A stretch of DNA of 64,000 bases from Ascochyta rabiei (lineage: Eukaryota; Ascomycota; Dothideomycetes; Pleosporales; Didymellaceae), in the NCBI RefSeq assembly GCF_004011695.2, contig NC_082405.1, positions 2,913,001 to 2,977,000 of the forward strand, in the 5' to 3' direction. The position numbers were made by a program, and so were the translations under genes. Shown piece after piece: positions 36,830 through 51,771 of this stretch. How positions within the stretch are numbered: the stretch's first letter is position 1; each line of letters opens with the position of its first letter. The notes below the pieces were generated by a model, which saw only the letters and a list, made by a program, of their open reading frames with translations, was not told the origin of the DNA and ran no database searches.

Positions 36830-38045
36830 TTACTTCCACGTCGCATCTACTGTTGCTGTACTTGCGCAACTGTTCGGGACGGTGTAAGCTCTGTTCGTAC
36901 CCGACTCGTAAGTCACCGCGCCATTACTCTCCACCTTGATGAACTTGTATTCAAAGCTGGTACCAGCAGGTAGGTTGATGGTGGTAGTCCAAAGAGGGTT
37001 GGCCGACGTGTACTTGGAAGCGGAGAGTGATGGCGCATTTGCCGTGTTCCAGCTGCCCAACTGCGCGATAGATCCAGCAATCTTTACTGTCTGGCCCACA
37101 ACTGTGGTTGTCTTGCTGTTGAAGGTCACAGCAACGGTTGCTACCGGTGTGGCGCATCCAGTGGCTGTAGCGGTCGAGCTGGCCTTGGTGGGAGTCGGTG
37201 CCACAGACGAGACCTTGCTGCTGGTGGTTGGAGGGTTCGAGCCAGATGATCCGGTGATTTTAATATCAGCGCATGTCAGGTACACTTGCGGTGTCTGGAA
37301 CGAGTTCCACTTAAACGACAATAGCGTATGGTTCGATACATAGTTCGGGATCTTGATCCTGGAAGAAACCTATGTCGTTGTCAGTCACACGCACTGGTGC
37401 CGTATCAAACGAGGAACATACAGTGTAGCCACCGGCGATGCTCGTGTAGCAGGAGTTCAGCGGTGCATTGTCGACACCCCTGCACTTCGTATCTTGGAAT
37501 CCCTTACACGTAAACCAGTCATTCCTCCAACAGCCCTGTCCCTGCGTACAATCCGGACTATATCCGCAAGTCTGGCCGCTCACGTCCGTGCATGGCAGCG
37601 TCCCAGCTTGAAAGCAATTCTCGGCGGCCTGCTTTTCGGCATCAGTCGGTAGGTACCCAGGCGTCAGAAATTTGTCGACGAGAGCCTGGTCCTGGCAGAT
37701 GCGGTAGCTGAACATGCCGCCATGGTCGCCGTTGTTGTCGACACACCATTGTACGTCGACCACGTCGCCACCTTTGTAGTTGATGACTGGTGCGGAGCCC
37801 CAGCGAGGGCCGGGCTGGTTGTAGTCCACCGATACGCGCGCGTTGTAGCCGCAGGGTCCGCTGCGACCGACCTGTGCAGCATCGAGGTCAGGCCACGCCG
37901 TGACGGGCTCTAGGATGGTGCATTCGGGGCACGTATCTGCTCCAGCCTGAGCATTGAGGCCTGTCCGGCTCATCGGTTGAGAAAGGTAGCCATGGGCATG
38001 GATACCAGCGGCGAAGGCAAGCGTTTGTGCGATGGCCCACTTCAT
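36830..38045 (-). CDS. Starch-active lytic polysaccharide monooxygenase, AA13 with CBM20
   Basis: Two exons (38045-37422, 37369-36830), 52-bp intron, 387 residues. A 17-residue signal peptide ends IHA before His18, which becomes the N-terminal histidine of the copper brace; the second brace histidine is H108 in NNGDHGG. Many cysteines (for example [23 protein letters not shown]) fit the AA13 disulfide pattern. After a Ser/Thr/Pro linker (residues ~245-285) comes a starch-binding CBM20 with [14 protein letters not shown] and YEYKF-type strands. It cleaves alpha-1,4-glucan chains oxidatively outside the cell. It is transcribed away from an alpha-amylase carrying a very similar CBM20, with a TATA box 83 bp upstream. 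Family assignment is from memory of AA13 proteins. Confidence 0.9.
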
Positions 38046-39140
38046 GATGAGGACTAAGGGGTTGTGTTGGCAGTGTAGAGTGCTTGAGCTGAAGCCTGGA
38101 ATAGAAACTATTATGCTCTCTCGATGCTATATACGCATCATCTCCACCACGTCGCCTCCCGTGACTGTGACCACATTCGTGATCATCGGCAGTATGGCAC
38201 CGCTGTATCTGCCTATCTCATCATAGTCCCGAAGTCGTATATTACACACGATCTCTTATTTGCTCACAGTCGGGATATCCACAAGAAGCTTTCAAGCGGT
38301 GGTATTTTGACAGTCACGAGAGCGCCTAAGTTCTTGTGGCCCGCAGTCCTGGGAGACATACCCGGAAACCACGAGCTCGAACTGCGGGGCTCCGTACCTA
38401 GATCTGACGCGGTGCAGCGAAACCCGGATTCGGGCACAAAGTGTTCGGCATATGCGAAGCGCCACGACTGCACCAGTCATATTAAACCTCCAGCTTGCAT
38501 CTGAGTCCACTTGCCATTTCGCTTATATTGAAGTACCGATGGCTGTCCTTGTTGTGTGGCAAGCATGCTGGTCGAGTGCCTTGAAACACGGGAGATGAAC
38601 TGTGGTGTTTTGTCGATCCCGGACGTAAGCCCGAAACTGGATTGAGTGAGGTTGTAGAAGCGTGTGGCTAAGATGAACTAAGCTATACAACTGCTTCAAT
38701 AGGAATGATGCCCGTTTGATCTCCACACCCCGCAATGTAAAGAGGGTCCCTTCCCGTACCTTTGATGCAAGATACTCGGCCCGAGAAGACTCATACCGGT
38801 CTGCTGGTTGTTTTTTGATGATCTGTGGGCAGTTCTGAGTGGTTGTGTCTCGGGCCGAGGGCCTAGCGCGCTTCTAGCTGTCAGGAACAACGCACCTCCG
38901 CACCTGATCAATTGCAACCCTACGGATGACCGCAAGGACACCGTGACGCCGTTGGACCGAATGATTCATGGCGAGGCGGAGAAACACGTCCGGCTGTTCC
39001 TTAGCATTGCTGGTCCAAGAACCACGTACGCGTGTGGAGTGGTAAGGTGAACGGTAGAGGGCCACCTATATATTGAGGGTCGAATCTACTCCAAGCAAAA
39101 CAGCATTTACAGCTCAGCGCTCCGGCAAAAGCGCGTCAAC
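38046..39140. promoter_or_regulatory. Shared divergent promoter of starch LPMO and alpha-amylase
   Basis: 1,095 bp between the two start codons. TATA boxes sit at both ends: TATATA at 38128-38133 for the LPMO and TATATATT at 39067-39074 for the amylase. A CreA-like GCGGGG is near 38383, and an AmyR-like CGGAAA half-site near 38362. No full CGG-N8-CGG pair was found by eye. Coregulation by starch or maltose is inference from context. Confidence 0.6.
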
Positions 39141-41021
39141 ATGATGTTCTTCAAGGCCATCGTTGCCTTCCTACTTCAGGTTACCTCCTTTGTGGCGGCT
39201 GCAGATACTGCTGCATGGAAGACACGCAGCATTTACTTCGTACTCACAGACCGCATCGCCCGCAGCAGTAGCGACACTGGGGGTGGCCCATGCAGCAACC
39301 TGGGCAAGTACTGCGGCGGCACCTTCAAGGGACTCGAATCGAAGCTTGACTACATCAAGGGATTAGGCTTTGACGCCATCTGGATCACGCCTGTGGTTGC
39401 AAGCACGTGGTTACCCTGTCCCTGCTACCTCTATCACAACTAACCATCGACGCAGATAGCGCAGATGGATACCACGGGTACTGGGCACAAGATTTGTACG
39501 CGATAAACTCTAATTACGGAACTGCAGCCGACTTGAAGAGCCTCGTCAGCACGGCCCATGCCAAGGTAGGCTTTCATGTGCCGATGCACCCTTATAAGGC
39601 TACTTACCTGGTAACAGGGCATCTATGTGATGGTTGACGTGGTTGCGAATCACATGGGATTTGCAAATGTCGCCGATAACCGTCCGGCACCGCTAAACCA
39701 GGCCTCGTCTTACCATTCTGTCTGCAATATCGACTACTCAAACCAGAGCAGTGTCGAGAACTGCCGAATCGCCAACCTGCCAGACATCAATACCCAGAGC
39801 TCTGAGATTCGAACGCTTCTAAACACTTGGGTCAGCTGGCTGGTGAAAGAGTACAGCTTTGACGGAGTACGTATCGACACCGTCAAGCACGTCGAGAAAG
39901 ACTTCTGGCCAGGCTTTTCTTCTGCTATCGGTGCGTACTCTGTTGGGGAGGTATTCGACGGAGATCCCGCCTACCTTGCCGGATATGCGAACTTGATGCC
40001 TGGCCTGCTCAACTATGCCGTCTACTATCCCATGAATAACTTCTATCAACAGAAGGGGTCATCCCAAGCGCTTGTAGACATGATCAACACTGTCTCGACC
40101 TTCCCTGACCCTGCAGCGCTTGCTTCCTTCCTCGATAATCACGATAATCCTCGCTGGCTAAACCAGAAGAACGACCAGACATTGCTCAAAAATGCACTGG
40201 CTTTTGTCATCCTTGCTCGTGGCATCCCGATCCTGTATTATGGGACAGAGCAAGGGTATGCGGGAGGTGCAGATCCGGCAAACCGCGAAGACTTATGGCG
40301 CAGCAGCTTCAATACTAATACAAATCTGTACCAATCTATCGCCAAGCTCACTGCTGCCCGCAAAGCTGCTGGTGGCCTGGCCGGAAATGACCACACCCAC
40401 CTATACGTGGCTGAAACAGCCTATGCCTGGAGTCGAGCTGGAGGCAATCTCATCGTTCTTACCACCAATGCTGGAAGTAGCTCGAACGCCCAGCACTGCT
40501 TCAACACCCAGAGGGCGAACGGCCAGTGGACCAACGTCTATGGTAACAGCGCCACAATCACCTCTGACGGCAACGGTCAGGCTTGTGTCAATGTTGCTAG
40601 TGGCGAGCCGATCGTCCTGCTCGCCTCTACCGCTTCGCCAACAACTGCCGGACCAACAACTCTACGCACCTCCTCGACTTCAGTCCGCAGTACTGTTAGT
40701 ACGGCATGTCCCACGGCAGTATCGGTTGCGTTCACCGAACGAGTCGTCACCTCTTTGGGCGACACAATCAAGATTGCGGGTAACACTGCGCAACTGGGCA
40801 ATTGGAATGCCGTAAATGCTCCTGTGCTCTCAGCTTCGCAATATACGTCCAGCAACCCAGTCTGGAACATAACTCTTAAGATGACGCCAGGGCAGGTAGT
40901 GCAGTACAAGTTCGTAAAGGTATCAAGCTCAGGCGCCTTGACATGGGAGAGCGACCCTAATAGGGCATACACTGTGCCGGCTTGCCAGGCTGATGCCGTA
41001 GTGAGTAGTGTGTGGCGATGA
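39141..41021 (+). CDS. Secreted alpha-amylase, GH13 with C-terminal CBM20
   Basis: Three exons (39141-39406, 39460-39565, 39618-41021), introns of 53 and 52 bp, 591 residues. A signal peptide covers about residues 1-20. GH13 regions I-IV are in order: DVVANHMG, GVRIDTVKH with nucleophile D211, GEVFDGD with acid/base E235, and FLDNHDNPR with D300. A Ser/Thr-rich linker precedes a CBM20 at about residues 490-591 (IKIAGNTAQLGNWN, YKFVKV). It hydrolyses internal alpha-1,4 bonds in starch outside the cell. The first intron uses a weaker donor (GTGGTT), chosen because it gives the conserved ...ADGYHGYW. It shares a promoter with the starch LPMO, so oxidative and hydrolytic attack are probably induced together. 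Confidence 0.93.
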
Positions 41022-41758
41022 GAGAGTGGAAAGCTGTTTTCTCAGATTGAGTGCAATGAGCGAGAAGCTTTAGAGAAAGCTGACTAGAGTACCTCAGCGG
41101 CAGCTTCTTGGGTAGTACTGCTGGAGGCTTTCAGCGTATTTGTTGGTGCTCTGCAGCTTTTGCAAATATGACTGAAGTCTTATAGTGCCTTCTTAGGTTA
41201 CAGGTGATCTGCAGGCTGGCACTGAACATCTCTTGTTCAATCAAGCTTTTCTGCAACACAAAACAAGTGCCAAACAAGTTTCCCCACGCGCTTAGTCACT
41301 AGCGTGGCCGAAGGGCAACTGTGTTCGACGCTTTGTTCGTTCCTTCCCATTCCGGCAATCATCTCTCGGTCCACGAACGCGATCCGTGACCTGCCTTTAC
41401 ACTTCCATCCCAAGAACATCGCCTCCAACGCTATGAAGCCCTTCATACATCCTCAGCTCGTCTTATTTCAGTTGCATGCTGATAAAATTTCGATACAATC
41501 AACCTCGCTCAGAAACCCTTTGCCACCATCACACCACACGCTCTGATGTTCGTGAAGAGCGCCTAGCCCAAGTAGTATGTGCGGCTGAAAGACGCTGTTT
41601 GCAACAGACTTTGCTAATTTGCATGATGGTAGCATGGCTTTCGAAGTTCAACATCGCTAATCATAAGCTTTCCAACTACTGTCTCACCAGCGCTTTCACG
41701 GTACGGGAATGTTTCTATAACCCCCAGATGATATTCTACGAGGCCTGAGCCCAGCTTA
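41022..41758. other. Convergent intergenic region
   Basis: 3' flanks of the amylase (plus) and the rhodopsin-domain gene (minus). No gene seen. Confidence 0.55.
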
Positions 41759-43050
41759 TCATACTAAAGACTTCTTCCCATCGTCTGAGTTACTGGCAGC
41801 ATACGTTACAGTGTGTGTCACTTCAACCCTCCTCACAATACCACCGGACTGCGCAGGCTCTCCTTCCAGAGACGATTTTACCTGCGTTACGAGCTCCGCT
41901 TCATCGGACCATGTCTCGAATCCTCCAGATCTCTTCGATTTTCCCGTTCCCAAATGCCCTGACCTGAAAGTCGACAACTTGTGAGGTCCTGACGCTTCGT
42001 ACCGGGCATCTGTTCCTCGGGAGGAGCCATAACCAACACGATCTTTTAGGATGTTGAATTGAGCAACAAATGCAGGTAAGCATGTGCAGATCAAAGCAAT
42101 GCCAGCTTCCGCATTACTGTTGGTCGTCAGTCTGATATTCAAAGAAGCCACAGTACACACATGCAACTTACCCGGACATCACTATCTGTACGAATAGGAC
42201 TGTCATGTCTTGTGACTTCCCGTGTGTCAGAATCAAGTTCAGCCGCCACCCACTAAAAGCCGTTGCCAGGCCACCAACAGCAAGCATGCCGCCAACGCGG
42301 AGCTTTTTTGTCGTTGGGAGCTGCAGAGACCAGGTCAAGGGAAGTGGCAATACAAGGATGATAGCATCAGTGACTGTACTGATTATGGAATCGGCAGTGA
42401 TCACTGCTGACTGATTCAAGCATTTGCTCTGGTCACCCTGCCAGTATGCAGCGATTGGCCAGCATATTCGAACCTTCAGGATGAGGGAAACGATGTAGTA
42501 CACGACAAGTAGCCCCCCGAGGACATAAATGCCTTGTATTCTCCTCTTGAAAGGTGAGAAGATTCGAGTGATGAGAGTAAGAAGACTGAGCTTGATGGCC
42601 AATGTCATCGGTGCATAGAAGACCGTGGCGGTGTATGCGGCCTGAAGGAACTTTTCGGCTGTCAATGCGGAGATATCCCACATATGATAGCCACCGCCAT
42701 GAATTGAAACTGAGTAGATTAGCATCGGTGATTCAAGTGCAAAAGAGATCAAACTCACGGATGAAGCCTGCAATGCAGTATCCGGTCATGAGAATCCATG
42801 ATACAAAGGTCAGATCTTCGTGTAGTCAGTGCGAGCCTGCTCGGCTGTAGCTCGGGCACCACTTACAGTCATCGACAGCTAAGTCCAATCCAACAGTTCT
42901 GAACTTGTGATATGCCCTAATCCAAACAAATAGCGTGCAGAATGTCAACGTGAGCGCCTGCGTGACAAAGTTGATGGTTCTTATCACGTCTTTGGGATTA
43001 TCTAGGTCTGATTCGTAGCCTAAAGGCGGCGGTGTGGCTGCTGTTGCCAT
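41759..43050 (-). CDS. Rhodopsin-domain (SAT4/Pth11-like) integral membrane protein
   Basis: Four exons (43050-42867, 42815-42759, 42709-42172, 42131-41759), introns of 51, 49 and 40 bp, 383 residues. Seven membrane spans are visible, with family blocks VRTINFVTQAL-type TM1, DDYLTFVSW, IHGGGYHMWDIS, AYTATVFYAPMTLAIKLSLL, and IALICTCLPAF before a polar ~110-residue C-terminal tail. The family is a fungal group of GPCR-like proteins related to Pth11; ligands are mostly unknown. It lacks an N-terminal CFEM domain. A TATA-like stretch lies about 140 bp upstream (43186-43193). It sits between the amylase and the flavin oxidoreductase, with no clear functional link. Confidence 0.85.
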
Positions 43051-44170
43051 TCTAACAAGCACTAGGGGACTTCATCAATTCCATGACCATCAGTAACAAA
43101 GCTTGATGGCTGCTACTCACTCTGAGACTATCACCGAGTATTCGGTCTGATCGCTTATAGCAGGCGCCTCAGAGCTCACTGTCTCTATATATTGGGAATT
43201 TCGGAAACATTCACACTCTCATGCAACTGATGATCCTTACTCCTCCAGAGTGCGGGTCGAATTCAGGAGATGTACTTGTATGGCCAGTGCACTAGCCTTG
43301 AACGGCACGCAGCACAATCCACATATACAGCATGTCACATAATGTTTTTTTCATATCGTGAAACAGCAATGCACTTGCAGGATCGAAATTTGGTTGGCTA
43401 CGGACGAACCATCTCTATGCATAGACAGTTTCGCTTTGCTAGGCGATGCACGGCAACCATGAAGCCAAGTTCGAGCTGCTTTTCAGGTGTTCGGATTGAA
43501 GCATCCGAACGCTGGCTATAGCGGAGATCGATGATTGCGAACAGCACCACCCCTGCACAAAGACTTCGCGTATAGCTCCACATCTTCCGCTTCCAGCCAA
43601 GAGGTGTCAAAAAACGGTTATTGTGGGTCGGCTCAAAACCACCACTACCGGTTTTAGGATTCATTCATGGGCGAACGGAATGCCATCCTATAGGTCGACT
43701 CACCTCCCGTTTGACTTATCCACAGCAACGAACATCACTGCCAGAAAGCCTTGAGCCACAACAGAGAAAAGCCCCCCTTTACGATAAGACGAATGTCAAC
43801 GGCCCACTTAAGTCAACTTGGCGACGACTCAATGAGGCATTCAATGGGGGATGACATGAATCTTGGCCGCTTGCCGATTCCGCCTTGTCGCACTCCACAA
43901 CACTGGGATATTTCACATACCCTTCCATCACGGTGCGATAACCAGATACAGCACCTCACCCCAGCATATTTAGTATGGAGCATGAGCAGACTAGGTCCAG
44001 CATATCGTCCCCAATATGCGTTTTGGTGCTCACTCTCGCATGGCAGCAAGCTATGGTTGAGTATCCATACCTGGGCGCGTCACCCAGTTCGCCAAAGGAT
44101 TCGAAGGATTTAATAAATCACATCATCCAAGCGGGCTTTTCATTCTCCAACCCTCTGATCAAATTCTACC
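43051..44170. other. Divergent intergenic region
   Basis: About 1.1 kb between the rhodopsin-domain gene (minus) and the flavin oxidoreductase (plus). Only short unsupported frames; a TATA-like TATATA is near 43186 for the minus-strand gene. Confidence 0.5.
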
Positions 44171-45609
<1,439 letters not shown>

Positions 45610-46242
45610 ACATTTCGATGCTGAGAAATTTACTTAGCGGGCTAGATTCGATACTTGGCGACATGGAAGGGTAAGCCGCCATTGTATGTTAGCAGTTCTT
45701 CCAAAGCCAAATTGTGTTGTAATCGAACCATCTCAGCACATTGAGTGACATTTGATACCGTGTTCATACTTGATGTCAGTAGTGCAGGTAATCACGTATA
45801 AAGCTCATGCACATGTAGACTGCGCCTCTTAGTCCAAAGCTGCCATCTGTGCGCTAAGAATTCAGCGTTCAATGGCTTCGGTAGCATCCAGGACGAAGCT
45901 CAAGGACAATCTGAGGCAAAGGCAATGTTACTTTGGAAGAAACCGGTACTGTTTGTGTACCTTGGGTCAGTTGTGTCTTGCGTTGTTGAGATGTCAAAAT
46001 CACGTTTGCATCCACGTCTCGAGCACACAAAAACGGAGACACAACGGAGATTGGCGACTCTTCATATGGGGCTCTGGTTGCAGTAAGCTGCATCTCAGCC
46101 GTGCGGGATTAGCAGATGGTACAGCAGAGCTGCTTCACACGGACACAATAGACTGTGAATTTAAGCTTTTACGATGGTATGTTGAAGTCCGAAATGGAAT
46201 ATCCGGGGGCATGATTAAAACGCAGTGTCTTATACTTTATTT

Positions 46243-46322
<80 letters not shown>

Positions 46323-46390
46323 GATGCTATTGTTTTGATATCGATCGTCTATGTATCTATGTCTATATCATCAATGTAAAGCAGCATCAT
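45610..46390. other. Convergent intergenic region with a long TTG microsatellite
   Basis: 3' flanks of the flavin oxidoreductase and the GH51 gene. No gene called; an open frame here ends in a run of cysteine codons made purely by the TTG repeat. Confidence 0.6.
46243..46323. repeat. (TTG)27 microsatellite
   Basis: Uninterrupted TTG units over 81 bp between two convergent genes. Confidence 0.95.
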
Positions 46391-48212
<1,822 letters not shown>

Positions 48213-48836
48213 GTTGAAAATAATCTGGTTGATGGATTAGACAGAACACAAACAGAGGCAGTGATTTTGAGACCGTGAATCTCCGTTAATAGTGGCATGA
48301 TACCACGTGAAGTCGCTCAAAGCTCCGATGCATGCAATGAGGCGCGATATGCGCCGAAACTAGTACCTGAATCGGTTAGACATCTAGGTATGTGATTCGC
48401 GGATAAAAGCCGCCCAGCATTGCGATGGAGCGATGACGCTCTGTTTGCGACCTAGCCGTGTATGGGATGCTTACCGACGCCATACAATGAGCTCCAAAGC
48501 TTGGCCTAAGAAAAGCCACCAGTCGTCGCTTCATCATCTTCCCGAACCGGAGCCGCTTGACCTCATCAAGCAATCGGCGCACATGCACCGAGATGTGGGA
48601 TACAGGAAATTGCGGGCAGCCGGTACAGCTAGACGGAAAAGCGGAGTCGTGGAGAGACCTGGGGAACTAGTTTCCTGGGTCATTCGACACGGCATCCTCG
48701 GTCGGCGGGAACAATGTGACATTGAGCAGGGCTACAAGGCACTTGCTGAAGACGTATAAAGTGGGTGTGGATCGCTGTGTGGGGTTACAATCTCCTTCTT
48801 GCAGCACTGCGGCTTCGAGAAAATTGATCATTCACG
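48213..48836. promoter_or_regulatory. Shared divergent promoter of GH51 and MFS sugar transporter
   Basis: 624 bp. TATAAA at 48755-48760 lies 82 bp before the transporter start. No clear XlnR (GGCTAA) or AraR site was found by eye. Confidence 0.5.
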
Positions 48837-50662
48837 ATGGCGCTTCCTCCCAAGTGGTACCAGGTAAGGGATCTTTGAAGCTCAGCATGTCCAAAGATTA
48901 GACGGCAAGCAACCGTGCGACGACGTTGGATGCGGGTGTATGTACAGGTACACAGTGTCAAACTTCGAATAGTTGCTGGTTCCAGTCTGGTCGAATCTCG
49001 GACATCGTTTGAGCAGTCTTCAGCGACAAGTCATGTACTGACAAGATTGCAGTTCCTGGTCGGTCTTTTCGCCTCGCTCGGGTCCCTCCTCTACGGTTAC
49101 GATCTGGGTGTTATTGCGCAGGTCATTGCCTCGCAATCCTTCAACGCCGAATTCAAGCCTGAGACCAATGAAACTGGCGCGGTAGTGTCAGTCTTCACAG
49201 GCGGTGCCTTCTTCGGTGCTGCACTGGCTGGTTTCGCTGGTGACAGGCTTGGTCGTCGATGGACCATCTTCGTGGGTGCTATCATCTTCTGCCTCGGAGG
49301 AGCTCTCCAGACTGGAGCTCAGTCTCTTGCATACCTCTACTCTGGACGTGCTATCGCCGGTCTTGGGTAAGCAATCAAGTCACCAATACTAAGTTCTTAG
49401 CCACTGACAATTCTCTAGTGTCGGTACTCTTTGCATGATCATTCCTCTGTACCAGGCCGAGCTGGCTCACCCCAGCATTCGTGGACGTATCACTGCTCTC
49501 CAACAGTTTATGTTGGGCGTTGGTTCCTTATGCGCAGCCTGGATCTCTTACGGCACCTACATTGGATTCTCTCCCACCAACAACGGCCAATGGCGAACGC
49601 CTCTCGGTATCCAGGTCATTCCAGCTGTTCTTCTCGCAGCTCTTATTATGATATTCCCGGAAAGCCCTAGGTGGCTCATTGATCACGGTCACGTTGAGAA
49701 GGGTCTCCAGACCCTTGCTAGGCTCCACGCTCATGGTGATGAGAGTGACCCGTGGGTTCAGGCCGAGTTCCAGCAGATCCAGGACACCATCACTTTCGAG
49801 CATGAGCATGAAGCAAAGTCCTTCATCGAGCTGTTCAAGGACAAGTCTTGCTTCCGCAGGGTTTTCCTTGCTTGCGCGATCCAAGGTTCTGTTCAGATGA
49901 CCGGTGTGTCCGCTATTCAGTATTATTCCGTTGAGATTTATTCTCAAATGGGTATTTCTGGTGATGATACTCTGAAGTACCAGGCCATCTCCTCCATCAT
50001 TGCTCTGATTGCCCAAGCTCTGTGTATTCTGTTCATTGATCAATTCGGTCGTCGCTGGCCCCTTATCTTGGGTAATCTCGGAAACATGGTTACCTTCATC
50101 ATCTCCACCATCATGCTAGCACTATTCCCTCCCGGCTCGAGCAACAACACTGCTGCCGCTTGGGGTTTCATCGTCATTACTTGGGTCTACAACTTCAGTT
50201 TTAGTGCCACCTGCGGACCGTTGTCTTGGATTATTCCCGCTGAGATTTTCGACACCAAGACGCGTTCGAAGGGTGTCGCGCTCGCCACAATGGTTTCTTT
50301 CGGTCTCAACACCATGATCGGACAGGTTACCGGAATTGCGATGAAGAGTATTGGCTGGAAGTTCTACCTGTTGTTCGTCGTAAGTATATCGCGTTCCGAT
50401 CTCAGAGACTTGTTACTGACATAGTATGCAGGTCTGCAACTTGACCAACGCCATTTTCTTCTATTGCTTCCTGCCCGAGACCGCCAAGCGTCCTCTTGAA
50501 GAGATGAACTATCTGTTCACAAACGCCCCGCTATTCGTTCCTGGCATGAACAAGAGTGACTGGCAGAGCACCGACATCGAGCGTCGCGTTGCCGAAGTCG
50601 AGGCCAAGCAAGGATCCGTCTCACACCACGAGGTGACCGTTGCTTACGACCAGAATTTCTAA
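48837..50662 (+). CDS. MFS sugar:proton symporter
   Basis: Four exons (48837-48863, 49053-49366, 49419-50379, 50432-50662), introns of 189, 52 and 52 bp, 510 residues. The 27-bp first exon encodes MALPPKWYQ, joining directly to FLVGLFASLGSLLYGYD as in family members. Sugar-porter signatures are GDRLGRRW, RAIAGLGVG, PESPRWLI, the QMTGVSAIQYYS helix, DQFGRRWPL and PETAKRPLEE. Twelve spans, plasma membrane. The substrate is probably a hexose or pentose; the neighbouring arabinofuranosidase suggests a plant-wall sugar, as inference. Confidence 0.92.
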
Positions 50663-51771
50663 GTGAACAACACGTGCTGAACGTGCGATGGGCTTTGGTG
50701 GGCTCTTCCTCGCACCGAACAGTAATGGTAATATAGTAGAACAAAGAAAAGATAAGTTTCAAGCCTTCTCAGCACACCTGCCTGTGCAAACTATGACGCC
50801 GTGAATCTGTGAAACGCAAAAACTCACTTCCACGTCGAAACAATGCATGGTTACCGAATACAGCCATCAGATGTGGAAAAGAAGGTCATAATGCACAACA
50901 CACGTACAGGAACAGCCCCACAGCGCGTTGGCTACATAGAGAAGCAGTCGGTGGCGCTGGGTTAGGATGTTGATTAGACGGGTTGCGGAGGTCGGCATAT
51001 CTGCCGACCTCAGGCGAAGCTGTGTGCCCCACTTCAAATGGATGACTAGCATTCGTCTGTCGGACGTATTCTCAAACGTGTGTATTTCGTCGACTTCTTT
51101 TCCCAAACAAGAAGACCCTCTGCCAGGTTGCCGCAATACTCGAAGGCGCCGATGTTTTGATCTGTCACCAGTCTGGAAGAGGAGTCGGTTGCGATAGTTG
51201 CGCACTCGTTTCGGCATGCATACCTTACAGTTCTGCCGCTACCATGGTTATCTTTCCATTGTTGCAAATCATTTCGTCGCGAGGTGGCAGCGTTACTAGA
51301 AAAGTAGCTAGCAAGCAATGGGGCTGCATAGCCCTTTCTTAGTAGACTTTCATCTCTTTTGAGACGTCCCTTCGATGATTTGGCTGCTTTCATGCAGATC
51401 TGGGATTTCAGACGTACGCCAAGGCACCTCAACAATGCATCATAAACATCGATACCACATATTCGGTCCCGTCCAACAGGGCTGTCTCCACTTCACCAGC
51501 CAGACGCTCGAAAGGTTTTGAAGGTCCCAGAGTGAGCGGTTATCTCCCGCGCCAGCGTCTCATAATTCAAACTCACGGACGATGATGATTGGTCAACACC
51601 AAGTGCGCCGGTTGTGGCTGTGCCGGTTTCAGATCAATATTCATACGTTATACTCCGATCCTGCATCTCAGCACTCTCGCAACTGGGACTCGACGTTTGC
51701 TCTCCGTGCATCAACATAACGACTGACCTGTCATCACCGCCGGCCATATTGGATCAACGCATTGCCTCAAC
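50663..51771. other. Intergenic region, no gene seen
   Basis: About 1.1 kb with overlapping short frames at 50867-51435 that lack motifs. The right end is the promoter of the Tvp38-family gene. Confidence 0.5.

Noticed and set aside
45872..46324. Open frame ending in a poly-cysteine run
   Set aside because: The Cys run is the TTG microsatellite read in one frame; the rest has no homology.
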